NCBI GenBank assembly: GCA_012927625.1
Contig: JABBOV010000024.1
Span: 62,001 to 126,000, forward strand
Origin: Glaciimonas sp.
Lineage (GTDB): Bacteria > Pseudomonadota > Gammaproteobacteria > Burkholderiales > Burkholderiaceae_D
Direction: 5' to 3'
Length of the DNA stretch: 64,000 bases
Shown: one piece after another, positions 57,224 to 64,000 of the stretch
Layout of the letters: each line of letters starts with the position of its first letter
Position numbering within the stretch: position 1 is the first letter of the stretch
Made by a program: the position numbers and the translations under genes
Notes under the pieces: generated by a model
Database searches by the model: none
The model's input: the letters and a program-made list of their open reading frames with translations, nothing else
Told to the model about the DNA's origin: nothing

Positions 57224-57835
57224 ATGTTTACAGGCATTGTGGGTGCAGTTGGGAAGATTACTTTGGTTCAAGTATCCGGTGCGGGCCTGGACGCCGGCGT
57301 ACGTTTGACCATTGACGCTGGCGGTATGCCGATGCTGGACGTGGCTTTGGGCGACTCGATTGCCATTAATGGCGCTTGCATGACGGTGGTCGATAAAACA
57401 CCGCAGGGTTTTGTGGTGGATGTCTCGCGTGAGAGCCTGAATCATACGGTGGGCTTGGACGCCGTTGGCGAAGTCAACCTGGAGAAAGCGCTGACGCTGG
57501 CAGACCGGCTCGGCGGCCACTTGGTCAGCGGCCATGTTGATGGCTTGGGTACCGTCTGCAAGTTCGAGCCGATTGGAGAGTCGTGGGAGTTGGTGATCGA
57601 AGCGCCGCTCGCTCTGGCTAAATATCTGGCGTACAAAGGCTCAATTGTGGTCAATGGTGTCTCGCTGACCGTGAACCGGGTTGAAGATACGGCAGCAGGC
57701 TGTCGTTTCTCTATCAACCTGATTCCGCATACGATTGAAGTGACCGTGCTGAAAAATCTGCAGGTTGGCGCGAAGCTTAATCTTGAAATCGATTTGATCG
57801 CGCGCTATGTCGAACGGATGCTGTCAATAAAATAA
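57224..57835 (+). CDS. ribE: riboflavin synthase alpha chain
   Basis: Riboflavin synthase dismutates two lumazine molecules to riboflavin plus the pyrimidine precursor. It starts with the family signature MFTGIVGAVG and has two lumazine-binding repeats: DSIAINGACMTVVDKTPQGF in the first and GSIVVNGVSLTVNRVEDTAA in the second, each with its conserved residues. Length 203 is standard. It begins 14 bases after ribD. A terminator separates it from ribBA, so ribD-ribE form one transcript. Confidence 0.96.
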   Translation: MFTGIVGAVGKITLVQVSGAGLDAGVRLTIDAGGMPMLDVALGDSIAINGACMTVVDKTPQGFVVDVSRESLNHTVGLDAVGEVNLEKALTLADRLGGHLVSGHVDGLGTVCKFEPIGESWELVIEAPLALAKYLAYKGSIVVNGVSLTVNRVEDTAAGCRFSINLIPHTIEVTVLKNLQVGAKLNLEIDLIARYVERMLSIK

Positions 57836-57857
57836 TGTTATTGTTTTTTTCGGCATG

Positions 57858-57883
57858 AAAAGCAGTCTTTCGGCTGCTTTTTT
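57858..57883 (+). terminator. rho-independent terminator after ribE
   Basis: AAAAGCAG (57858-57865) pairs with CTGCTTTT (57874-57881), with an 8-base loop TCTTTCGG, followed by two further Ts after a T-rich arm. It separates ribD-ribE from ribBA. No FMN (RFN) riboswitch motif was seen in the gap to ribBA. Confidence 0.7.
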
Positions 57884-57976
57884 GGTTTACGCGGCAGCGT
57901 CAAGTATGAATTCCGTAAATCTGACAGGCTGGTTGCTTAAATCCATTAAAATAGCGGTCTATTCAGGAAAAAAGTC

Positions 57977-59089
57977 ATGTCCATTTCAACTACGCTAGAA
58001 ATTGTTACCGAGCTTCGCGCCGGACGGATGGTAATCCTCGTTGACGAGGAAGATCGTGAAAATGAAGGCGACCTGGTACTCGCCGCAGAGTTTGTAACGC
58101 CTGAAGCGATCAACTTCATGGCTAAATTCGGTCGTGGACTGGTGTGTCTGACCTTGACGGAAGAGCGCTGTGCAGAACTGAATCTACCCATGATGACAGC
58201 CAATAACGGTACTTTTTACGGCACCAACTTTACGATGTCGATCGAGGCGGCCGAGGGTGTCACCACCGGCATTTCTGCGGCTGACCGTGCCAAGACCATT
58301 CAGATCGCAGTCAGCAAGGGCGTCAAGCCGGCCGATATTGTGCAACCAGGGCATATTTTTCCGCTCAAGGCACAAAAAGGCGGGGTCTTGATGCGTGCCG
58401 GTCATACCGAGGCTGGCTGTGATTTTGCCGCGCTGGCGGGATTGACGCCGGCCGCAGTGATTTGTGAAATCATGAATGATGACGGTAGCATGGCACGCTT
58501 GCCCGATTTGATTGAGTTTGCCCGCTTGCATGAATTGAAGATCGGCACAATTGCGGATCTGATTCACTACCGCAACCAGCATGAAAGTGTGATTGAGCGG
58601 ATTGCCGAGCGCTCGATGCAAACCATTCACGGCGAATTCAAGGCGATTGCTTATCGCGACAAACCCAGCGGTTCTGCGCATCTGGCTTTGGTACACGGCA
58701 ATATCACGCCTGACAGCGACGTTCTGGTGCGGGTGCATCAGCCGGTTTCGGTACTCGACTTTCTGGAAGTGCAAGTGACTACCCATTCGTGGAATCTGGC
58801 ATCGGCAATGACCGCCATCAAAGCTTCCGAATGCGGCGTGGTGGTATTGCTCAACTGTGAAGAATCGGCCGAGCAAATGTTTAAACAGTTTGCGGCGCTC
58901 AATTCACCCGATGCCGGCCCGCGCCCACGTGGCGCCAGCATGGATTTACGCAACTACGGCATCGGTGCACAAATATTGAAAGATGTCGGGGTGTGCAAGA
59001 TGCGGCTTTTGTCGAGCCCGCGAAAAATGCCTTCGATGACCGGCTTTGACCTGGAAGTGACCGGTTATCAAAATCACCCGCTGGATTAA
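57977..59089 (+). CDS. ribB: RibBA-type DHBP synthase with degenerate GTP cyclohydrolase II domain (RibBX-like)
   Basis: The N-terminal half (to about residue 205) is an intact 3,4-dihydroxy-2-butanone-4-phosphate synthase: [19 protein letters not shown] near residue 21 and [17 protein letters not shown] near 137. The C-terminal half resembles GTP cyclohydrolase II, but the zinc site C-x-x-GD-x4-C-x-C is gone: the stretch around [19 protein letters not shown] has no cysteines where the three should be. It should therefore make the four-carbon precursor only, as described for RibBX proteins, and a separate RibA is expected elsewhere in the genome. The length of 370 residues matches the fusion. 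Confidence 0.9.
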   Translation: MSISTTLEIVTELRAGRMVILVDEEDRENEGDLVLAAEFVTPEAINFMAKFGRGLVCLTLTEERCAELNLPMMTANNGTFYGTNFTMSIEAAEGVTTGISAADRAKTIQIAVSKGVKPADIVQPGHIFPLKAQKGGVLMRAGHTEAGCDFAALAGLTPAAVICEIMNDDGSMARLPDLIEFARLHELKIGTIADLIHYRNQHESVIERIAERSMQTIHGEFKAIAYRDKPSGSAHLALVHGNITPDSDVLVRVHQPVSVLDFLEVQVTTHSWNLASAMTAIKASECGVVVLLNCEESAEQMFKQFAALNSPDAGPRPRGASMDLRNYGIGAQILKDVGVCKMRLLSSPRKMPSMTGFDLEVTGYQNHPLD

Positions 59090-59181
59090 GCCCATTGTCA
59101 CGTTTTACGAGGTTTCAGCAATCCCATAAGTTAAACGCAAGTTGAATGTAACTAAAGCGTACAAGCGCACAAAGGAAAATC

Positions 59182-59673
59182 ATGACGGTAGGAAAACTGG
59201 AATCGAATATGAATGGCGAAGGCTTGCGTATTGGCATCGTGCAGGCGCGCTTTAATCCTGATGTTTGCCATGGACTGCTGGCAGCTTGCCTTTCAGAACT
59301 GCAGCATCTCGGGGTGGCTCCTGAAGATATCCTGCATGTAAGTGTGCCAGGTGCACTGGAAATTCCGCTGGCTTTGCAAAAAATGGCGGATAGCCAGCAA
59401 TTCGATGCGCTGGTGGCACTGGGCGCCGTCATTCGCGGCGATACCTATCATTTTGAACTGGTGTCGAACGAATCCGGCGCCGGCATCACCCGCGTCGGTT
59501 TGGATGCCGGCATCCCGATTGCCAATGCGGTACTGACTACTGAAAACGACGAGCAAGCCGAAGTGCGGATGGCCGAAAAAGGCGTTGACGCAGCGCGGGT
59601 TGCGGTCGAGATGGCTAATCTTATTCTGGCGCTGGAAGAGTTGGCCGATCTGACCGATTTGCCCGAGCAATAA
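59182..59673 (+). CDS. ribH: 6,7-dimethyl-8-ribityllumazine synthase
   Basis: RibH condenses the pyrimidine intermediate with dihydroxybutanone phosphate and forms icosahedral or pentameric assemblies. Signature regions are IGIVQARFN at the N-terminus, [12 protein letters not shown] near residue 54, and [12 protein letters not shown], whose histidine is the active-site base. Length 163. It lies 92 bases after ribBA and upstream of nusB, the usual order. The acidic Asp/Leu/Glu-rich C-terminus is variable. Confidence 0.96.
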   Translation: MTVGKLESNMNGEGLRIGIVQARFNPDVCHGLLAACLSELQHLGVAPEDILHVSVPGALEIPLALQKMADSQQFDALVALGAVIRGDTYHFELVSNESGAGITRVGLDAGIPIANAVLTTENDEQAEVRMAEKGVDAARVAVEMANLILALEELADLTDLPEQ

Positions 59674-59794
59674 TGCCGGTGCGCGACAAACGATTGCATT
59701 CCGAGCCAAGTTCCAGCGAACCATCGGGTATGGTATTTGTACTGCAACAGAGTGTTAATGGCGCTGGCCATCACTGTAGATAGACCTGAAATTT

Positions 59795-60262
59795 ATGACC
59801 AACAAGACCCTCCATGCCAATCCGAGCAAAAGCCGCTCACCCCGTCATAGAGCGCGCGAGTTTGCCTTGCAAGGCCTGTATCAATGGCTGCTCAATAACG
59901 AGGATGTCAACGCTATCGAAGCCAATATCCGCGAAGCGCATGGCTTCAACAAAGCGGACAAAGACCATTTTGATGCTTTGTTGTATGGCGCCATCAATGA
60001 CGCAGTGCCGTTGCGCGTTGAAATAGCCTTGTTGGTTGACCGCAGCATCAATGAATTGTCACCGATTGAACATGCAGTATTGCTGATCGGTGCTTACGAA
60101 TTGAAAAACCATCTCGAGATACCGTATCGCGTCGTCATCAATGAAGCGGTTGAGTTGGCCAAATCTTTCGGTGGTATTGATGGACACAAATACGTCAATG
60201 GTGTGCTGGACAAATTGGCCGGCAAGATGCGTGAAACTGAAGTTCAGGCCGCCCGGAAATAA
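59795..60262 (+). CDS. nusB: transcription antitermination factor NusB
   Basis: NusB forms the rRNA antitermination complex with NusE (S10) and binds boxA. The conserved start [18 protein letters not shown] is present, followed by the helical core with [23 protein letters not shown] and [19 protein letters not shown] near residue 110, and the C-terminal [11 protein letters not shown]. Length 155. ribH-nusB is a conserved pair in proteobacteria. An inverted repeat lies downstream. Confidence 0.95.
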   Translation: MTNKTLHANPSKSRSPRHRAREFALQGLYQWLLNNEDVNAIEANIREAHGFNKADKDHFDALLYGAINDAVPLRVEIALLVDRSINELSPIEHAVLLIGAYELKNHLEIPYRVVINEAVELAKSFGGIDGHKYVNGVLDKLAGKMRETEVQAARK

Positions 60263-60275
60263 GACAATACCGCTT

Positions 60276-60367
60276 CTTTCAGTCTGAAAGGAGCACAAAA
60301 CCCCCGCCATATCGTGATGAACTTTTCGGCTCCAAAGTGCCGATGACCGACCACTATGGCGGTTTTG
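60276..60367 (+). terminator. nested inverted repeats between nusB and the aminotransferase
   Basis: CTTTCAG-T-CTGAAAG (60276-60290) is a perfect palindrome. Further on, AAAACCCCCGCCATA (60297-60311) faces TATGGCGGTTTT (60355-60366), complementary apart from three extra Cs, with a 43-base loop and a T-rich continuation. The outer repeat may be the nusB terminator or an attenuator for the aminotransferase, whose start lies 20 bases beyond. Confidence 0.4.
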
Positions 60368-60385
60368 CTTTTGGAAAGAGTATCT

Positions 60386-61558
60386 ATGTCATCGATTAGC
60401 ATCGCTTCTCGCTTGCAACACATTGCGCCATTTCACGTAATGGAAATCGCCAAAATGGCTGCTGCACTGGAGCGGGAAGGGCACCACATCATCCATATGG
60501 GCATTGGCGAGCCGGATTTTACCGCGCCGCCGGCAGTGATTGAAGCTGCTACCCGGGCCATGCAAGATGGCCGGATGCAATACACCGCTGCTACCGGTTT
60601 GCCGGAACTGCGGGGCGCGATATCGGGCCATTATCGCCGGGTATATGGGCTGGAAGTGCCGTCGTCACGCATTATCGTCACTGCTGGCGCTTCGGCGGCG
60701 TTGCTGCTGGCGTGTGCTGCGCTGGTGGACAAGGGCGCGGAAATTCTGATGCCGGATCCATCCTATCCTTGCAATCGTCATTTTGTCGCCGCCTTCGATG
60801 GTCGCCCTGTGATGATCCCGAGCGGCCCAACTGAACGTTTCCAGCTATCGGACGCCATGGTGCAAATGCACTGGAGCGATGCGACCCGCGGCGTGCTGTT
60901 GGCTTCGCCGTCAAACCCGACCGGTACCTCGATTGCGCCGGAGGAATTGCAAAAAATTGTCGGCACCGTGCGCAGCAAGGGCGGCTTTACTATTGTGGAT
61001 GAAATTTATCAGGGCTTGAGTTACGACGCCGCGCCATTTTCGGCCTTGTCACTGGGCCACGATGTGATCGTGATCAACAGTTTTTCCAAGTATTTCAACA
61101 TGACCGGCTGGCGGCTGGGTTGGCTGGTCGTGCCTGAGGCACTGGTGCCGCCGCTGGAGAAACTGGCGCAAAATCTGTTCATTTGTCCATCTACTATTGC
61201 ACAATACGCAGCGCTAGCCTGCTTTGCCCCAGAATCGATTGCGATTTACGAGCAGCGCAAAGCTGAGTTCAAGCGCCGCCGCGATTATATTGTGCCGGCC
61301 TTGCGCGCACTGGGTTTTACGGTACCAGTACTGCCGGATGGAGCGTTTTATGTGTATGCGGATTGTTCCGCCCTGACTGATGACGCAGACCAGTTGACGA
61401 TAGACATGCTGAACCATGCTGGCGTGGTGCTAGTGCCAGGACTGGATTTTGGTTCTCATACGGCGCGCAACTATATCCGTCTGTCGTATGCTACATCGAT
61501 GGAGAATTTGCAGGAAGCGGTGCGTCGCCTGACTGTGTTTCTGACTGGAAGACGTTAA
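60386..61558 (+). CDS. class I/II pyridoxal-phosphate aminotransferase
   Basis: A 390-residue fold-type I aminotransferase. Signatures: MGIGEPDFTAPPAVIEAA near residue 40, YTAATGLPELRGAI, SPSNPTGTSIAPEE near 180, and the PLP lysine in INSFSKYFNMTGWRLGW near residue 240. Such enzymes may act on aspartate, alanine, N-succinyl-diaminopimelate or aromatic amino acids; the substrate is not readable. I start it at ATG 60386, with GGAAAGAG six bases upstream; an ATG at 60356 would add ten residues from inside an inverted repeat. It is convergent with the lytic transglycosylase. Confidence 0.9.
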   Translation: MSSISIASRLQHIAPFHVMEIAKMAAALEREGHHIIHMGIGEPDFTAPPAVIEAATRAMQDGRMQYTAATGLPELRGAISGHYRRVYGLEVPSSRIIVTAGASAALLLACAALVDKGAEILMPDPSYPCNRHFVAAFDGRPVMIPSGPTERFQLSDAMVQMHWSDATRGVLLASPSNPTGTSIAPEELQKIVGTVRSKGGFTIVDEIYQGLSYDAAPFSALSLGHDVIVINSFSKYFNMTGWRLGWLVVPEALVPPLEKLAQNLFICPSTIAQYAALACFAPESIAIYEQRKAEFKRRRDYIVPALRALGFTVPVLPDGAFYVYADCSALTDDADQLTIDMLNHAGVVLVPGLDFGSHTARNYIRLSYATSMENLQEAVRRLTVFLTGRR

Positions 61559-61675
61559 TATACTATCGCTTGTATTTTTATTATCTGTATGTATATATTG
61601 CGGTAAGCCATAATTTTTTATTTATATTCTGTGTTTTTTGATATTTTTAATGGTATAAAAACCTTACTGACAATT

Positions 61676-61709
61676 AAAAAAGAGCCTCTCTTTATCGGGC
61701 TCTTTTTTT
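61676..61709. terminator. bidirectional terminator between aminotransferase and transglycosylase
   Basis: AAAAAGAGCC pairs with GGCTCTTTTT, with an 11- to 12-base loop, and the T/A runs on both arms allow termination on either strand. It lies between two convergent genes. Confidence 0.85.
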
Positions 61710-61726
61710 ATTGCGTTGGTTACGCT

Positions 61727-62683
61727 TTATAAGGTGGCAATCTGATCGGTTGGGTTCTTCTGATCGCTTTTGTGTTTTGGCGAGTCATCTATTGCGGTCG
61801 GTGACAGTTCGGCAGGCTCGGTACTTCTGACGATTTTTGACGGCGCGTGTGGCCTTGCTCTGACCGTTACGTATGATGACACTTTCTTGCCTCTAGCAAC
61901 TTCCTGCAGGTAGCTGTATTCGGAAAGGACTTTGTTGCCGTAACCGAAATCAGTAGCAAATGCGGCCGCACCGACATATTTCTTGAGGCCAGCTTCGATC
62001 GAACCGCCTTCGACCACATATTCCTTCAAAATGCGCGAACCTACATTAATGTTAGCTACCGGGTTCAAAGCTGCTTCAACGCCGCCGTGTTGCTGGAATT
62101 TATCCTGATGAATCTTTGACATCACCTGCATCAGGCCTTGCGCACCAACCGGGCTTTCAGATAGCGGATTGAAACGGGATTCGATAGCAATCACGGACAG
62201 AATCAGCAAAGGGTCCAGCTTGAGGTCGTGAGCTACCTTATAAGAGGTCAATACCAACTTGTGGATGGCGTCTCCTGCAATCCGGTAACGTTTGGAAAGC
62301 CAGTAAGTAACCCATTTTTGCTGCATTAAAGTAGCGTTGCCAGCGTATTGCAACTTGGTCATATGAGGTGTTTCTTGCTGGGCAGTGCGAATGTCCGCTT
62401 CAGTATTCTTTGCGTCCTGAACTGCGGGTACTGGCGCAAGAGTGACGCCTATTTTTTGTTCTGCGGCAAATGGGGATAGAACCTTGAATTGGTTGGCGAT
62501 TTCCGGCTTGACAAAAACTAGGCTGAACAGGCCGATTGCAAACAAGCTTAAAATTAATAAGGGGTGGTGCGCAGTAACGACATAATTTTTAGCTGTTTTG
62601 CGGACGAAACTTGCCCATAATGCAGGCTGTTTAGCCATTTTTTGCGCATAGCTATACATTGCCTTGTTAATCTGAGAAAACAT
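61727..62683 (-). CDS. lytic transglycosylase (SLT domain)
   Basis: A 318-residue protein with one membrane segment (about residues 40-58, PLLILSLFAIGLFSLVFV) and a periplasmic lysozyme-like SLT domain. The catalytic glutamate lies in LILSVIAIESRFNPLSESP near residue 169, followed by VGAQGLMQVM, and AALNPVANINVGSRILKEYV near 205. It cleaves peptidoglycan glycan strands. The long cytoplasmic N-terminus (Met-Lys-rich, residues 1-38) makes it a signal-anchor rather than a secreted enzyme. The C-terminal 60 residues are basic and low in complexity. It starts with ATG 62683 behind AGGAGG. Confidence 0.88.
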   Translation of the reverse strand: MFSQINKAMYSYAQKMAKQPALWASFVRKTAKNYVVTAHHPLLILSLFAIGLFSLVFVKPEIANQFKVLSPFAAEQKIGVTLAPVPAVQDAKNTEADIRTAQQETPHMTKLQYAGNATLMQQKWVTYWLSKRYRIAGDAIHKLVLTSYKVAHDLKLDPLLILSVIAIESRFNPLSESPVGAQGLMQVMSKIHQDKFQQHGGVEAALNPVANINVGSRILKEYVVEGGSIEAGLKKYVGAAAFATDFGYGNKVLSEYSYLQEVARGKKVSSYVTVRARPHAPSKIVRSTEPAELSPTAIDDSPKHKSDQKNPTDQIATL

Positions 62684-63175
62684 GGAACCTCCTGAACTGT
62701 CACGGCACGCACAGAACCTCGTTAATAGCGCATCAACTGCACAATCGCGAGAGACTTGTTAATCATGTCGTGAATCAGAAATATCGTTTGCCGTTGCATG
62801 GTGCGCAAGACAAACGCCGGAATTGTTTGCTGCAGCTGGCTGTTTTGTGTCTTAACAGGCAGTCACAAACAATTTTTTTATCGGGGGTAAGGCTGAAGCC
62901 TTTTGAAAACATTCCTTAAAATGTCAAATGGGGTCCCGAACCCCGTGCAAATGAAAAAATTTTTTAAAGCAAGTTTTTTTGTGCTAGTAAAGAAATATTT
63001 CTCATCAAGTCGGCGCATTGTAAAAGCGTGAATATATCAAGTCAATACTATAAAATTTAATTTCTATTACTTTTAAGTCTTAATATTATGTTGCTATGCA
63101 GCATAAACCTATTAAATCAACTACTTGGCAGTACTTTCTTTGACAATAAGAGCACTTTTGAAAACACTATAAAAA
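62684..63175. promoter_or_regulatory. long AT-rich intergenic region between transglycosylase and ubiD
   Basis: Nearly 500 bases separate the divergent transglycosylase and ubiD. It must hold both promoters. It also contains a strong + strand terminator (62841-62880), a GGGGT-CCCGA-ACCCC hairpin (62930-62944) and an AAGGC-TGAA-GCCTT hairpin (62889-62902). TTGACA at 63140-63145 is 22 bases from TATAAA at 63168-63173, too far for a good promoter. A 26-codon frame at 62951-63031 has no Shine-Dalgarno. Confidence 0.45.
62841..62880 (+). terminator. orphan + strand terminator, possible small RNA 3' end
   Basis: TGTTTTGTG (62841-62849, one bulged T) pairs with CACAAACA (62864-62871), followed by a run of seven Ts. 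No + strand gene ends here: the only upstream gene is on the - strand. It may end an unannotated small RNA starting in the preceding 100-150 bases; no good promoter was found by eye. Confidence 0.5.
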
Positions 63176-64000
63176 ATGAAATATTCAGATTTACGCGATT
63201 TTATTTCTAAATTGCAACAAATTGACGAGTTGAAACGTATTTCCACGCCGATTTCGCCCCATTTAGAGATGACCGAGGTGTGCGATCGCACTTTGCGCGC
63301 TGGTGGACCGGCGCTATTGTTCGAGCGGCCGGTCGGGCACAGCATGCCGGTGCTGGGGAATCTTTTTGGCACGCCACGTCGCGTCGCGCTAGGCATGGGA
63401 GCCGACGATGTCAGCCAATTGCGCAAGATCGGCCATGTATTGGCGAGCTTGAAAGAGCCGGATCCTCCCAAGGGCTTCAAGGATATTCTGGGTCTGGCCT
63501 CGCTAGTTAAGGCGGTCTGGGATATGGCGCCGAAGGAATTGCGCGGTGCGCCTTGCCACGACATCGTGTGGGAAGGCAATGACGTCGATCTGGCCAGGTT
63601 GCCGATTCAATATTGCTGGCCGGGCGATGCGGCGCCATTAATTACCTGGGGTCTGGTGATTACCAAGGGGCCGCACAAGAAGCGCCAGAATCTGGGTATT
63701 TACCGCCAGCAAGTGATTGGCCGCAACAAGGTGATCATGCGCTGGCTCGCGCATCGTGGCGGTGCACTGGATTTTCGTGAACATACGATAGCCAACCAAG
63801 GCCAGCCGTATCCGATCGCAGTCGCGCTTGGGGCCGATCCGGCCACCATACTGGGTGCGGTGACGCCGGTGCCTGATAGTTTGTCCGAATACCAGTTTGC
63901 AGGTTTGCTGCGCGGTAGTCGCACGGAGCTGGTGAAAGCCATCGGCAGCGAATTGCGGGTGCCGGCTTCTGCCGAAATCGTGCTGGAAGGGCATATTTAT
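63176..64000 (+). CDS. ubiD: UbiD, 4-hydroxy-3-polyprenylbenzoate decarboxylase (partial)
   Basis: The frame runs 275 codons to the end of the window without a stop, so about half of the usual 490-520 residues are seen. It begins [20 protein letters not shown] and shows the UbiD features [29 protein letters not shown], and the region around [20 protein letters not shown] that helps bind prenylated FMN and metal. UbiD decarboxylates the ubiquinone precursor and needs the UbiX cofactor enzyme. The Shine-Dalgarno is weak. An antisense frame at 63121-63579 is its shadow. Confidence 0.93.
   Translation, partial: MKYSDLRDFISKLQQIDELKRISTPISPHLEMTEVCDRTLRAGGPALLFERPVGHSMPVLGNLFGTPRRVALGMGADDVSQLRKIGHVLASLKEPDPPKGFKDILGLASLVKAVWDMAPKELRGAPCHDIVWEGNDVDLARLPIQYCWPGDAAPLITWGLVITKGPHKKRQNLGIYRQQVIGRNKVIMRWLAHRGGALDFREHTIANQGQPYPIAVALGADPATILGAVTPVPDSLSEYQFAGLLRGSRTELVKAIGSELRVPASAEIVLEGHIY

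Noticed and set aside
57836-57976. FMN (RFN) riboswitch before ribBA
   Set aside because: The conserved AGGG/GGTGAA-type and GCCCGCGA-type blocks are absent; the region holds only a terminator and an unclear promoter.
62951-63031. 26-codon + strand frame beginning MKKFFKASFF
   Set aside because: It looks like a signal-like peptide but has no Shine-Dalgarno and is built mainly from A/T runs.

Overview
This window reads as a piece of a betaproteobacterial chromosome, most likely from the Oxalobacteraceae (the Herminiimonas, Glaciimonas, Collimonas or Janthinobacterium group). That rests on gene order and family types: the run rlmN-pilF-rodZ-ispG-hisS-yfgM-bamB-der-hfq-hflX-hflK-hflC-hisZ-purA, a ferredoxin/CysJ-less type CysI paired with a DUF934 protein, a RibBA with a dead GTP cyclohydrolase half, and a large DUF349 protein. 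No ribosomal RNA, phage, insertion sequence or CRISPR array was seen. The only tRNA is a tRNA-Leu(CAG). Genus is an inference; no 16S is present.

Layout. 1-14.8 kb is a dense, AT-richer housekeeping block on the + strand: RNA modification, type IV pilus assembly, cell shape, isoprenoids, histidyl-tRNA charging, outer membrane assembly (BamB), ribosome GTPases (Der, HflX), Hfq, the HflKC protease regulator, HisZ and PurA. 14.8-24.4 kb holds tRNA-Leu, rnr-rlmB, cysE, yceH, then pepA divergent from lptF-lptG, followed by cbiX. 24.5-35.0 kb is a defence island on the - strand: an SNF2-family helicase, a very large beta-class adenine methyltransferase, a Res-like helicase/nuclease, and a divergent XRE regulator with operator-like repeats. 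35.1-43.2 kb is the sulfate assimilation operon (cysI-DUF934-cysH-cysD-cysN-cobA, preceded by a TauE/SafE permease) facing its likely activator CysB. The island therefore separates two siroheme-synthesis genes, cbiX and cobA.

43.2-52.4 kb contains a methyltransferase, PpnN, a spermidine-synthase-fold protein, a DUF349 protein and an FbpB/FbpC-type iron ABC permease and ATPase, divergently transcribed around a good Fur-box match. 52.5-54.3 kb holds a ZTP (pfl) riboswitch with its own promoter in front of glyA, preceded by a second, unidentified long hairpin. nrdR and the riboflavin genes ribD-ribE-ribBA-ribH-nusB follow, but about 1.3 kb between nrdR and ribD carries an NmrA-like oxidoreductase and a fragment of a modular polyketide synthase. 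The window closes with a class I aminotransferase, a lytic transglycosylase on the - strand, and the first 275 codons of ubiD.

The most noteworthy points are the defence island, in which the catalytic core of the methyltransferase has a different base composition from both of its flanks, the ZTP riboswitch upstream of glyA with an adjacent unknown structured element, the polyketide synthase relic, the degenerate RibBA, the histidine-rich tail of HisRS that continues in frame through two stop codons into the next gene, and an orphan terminator that may end an unannotated small RNA.
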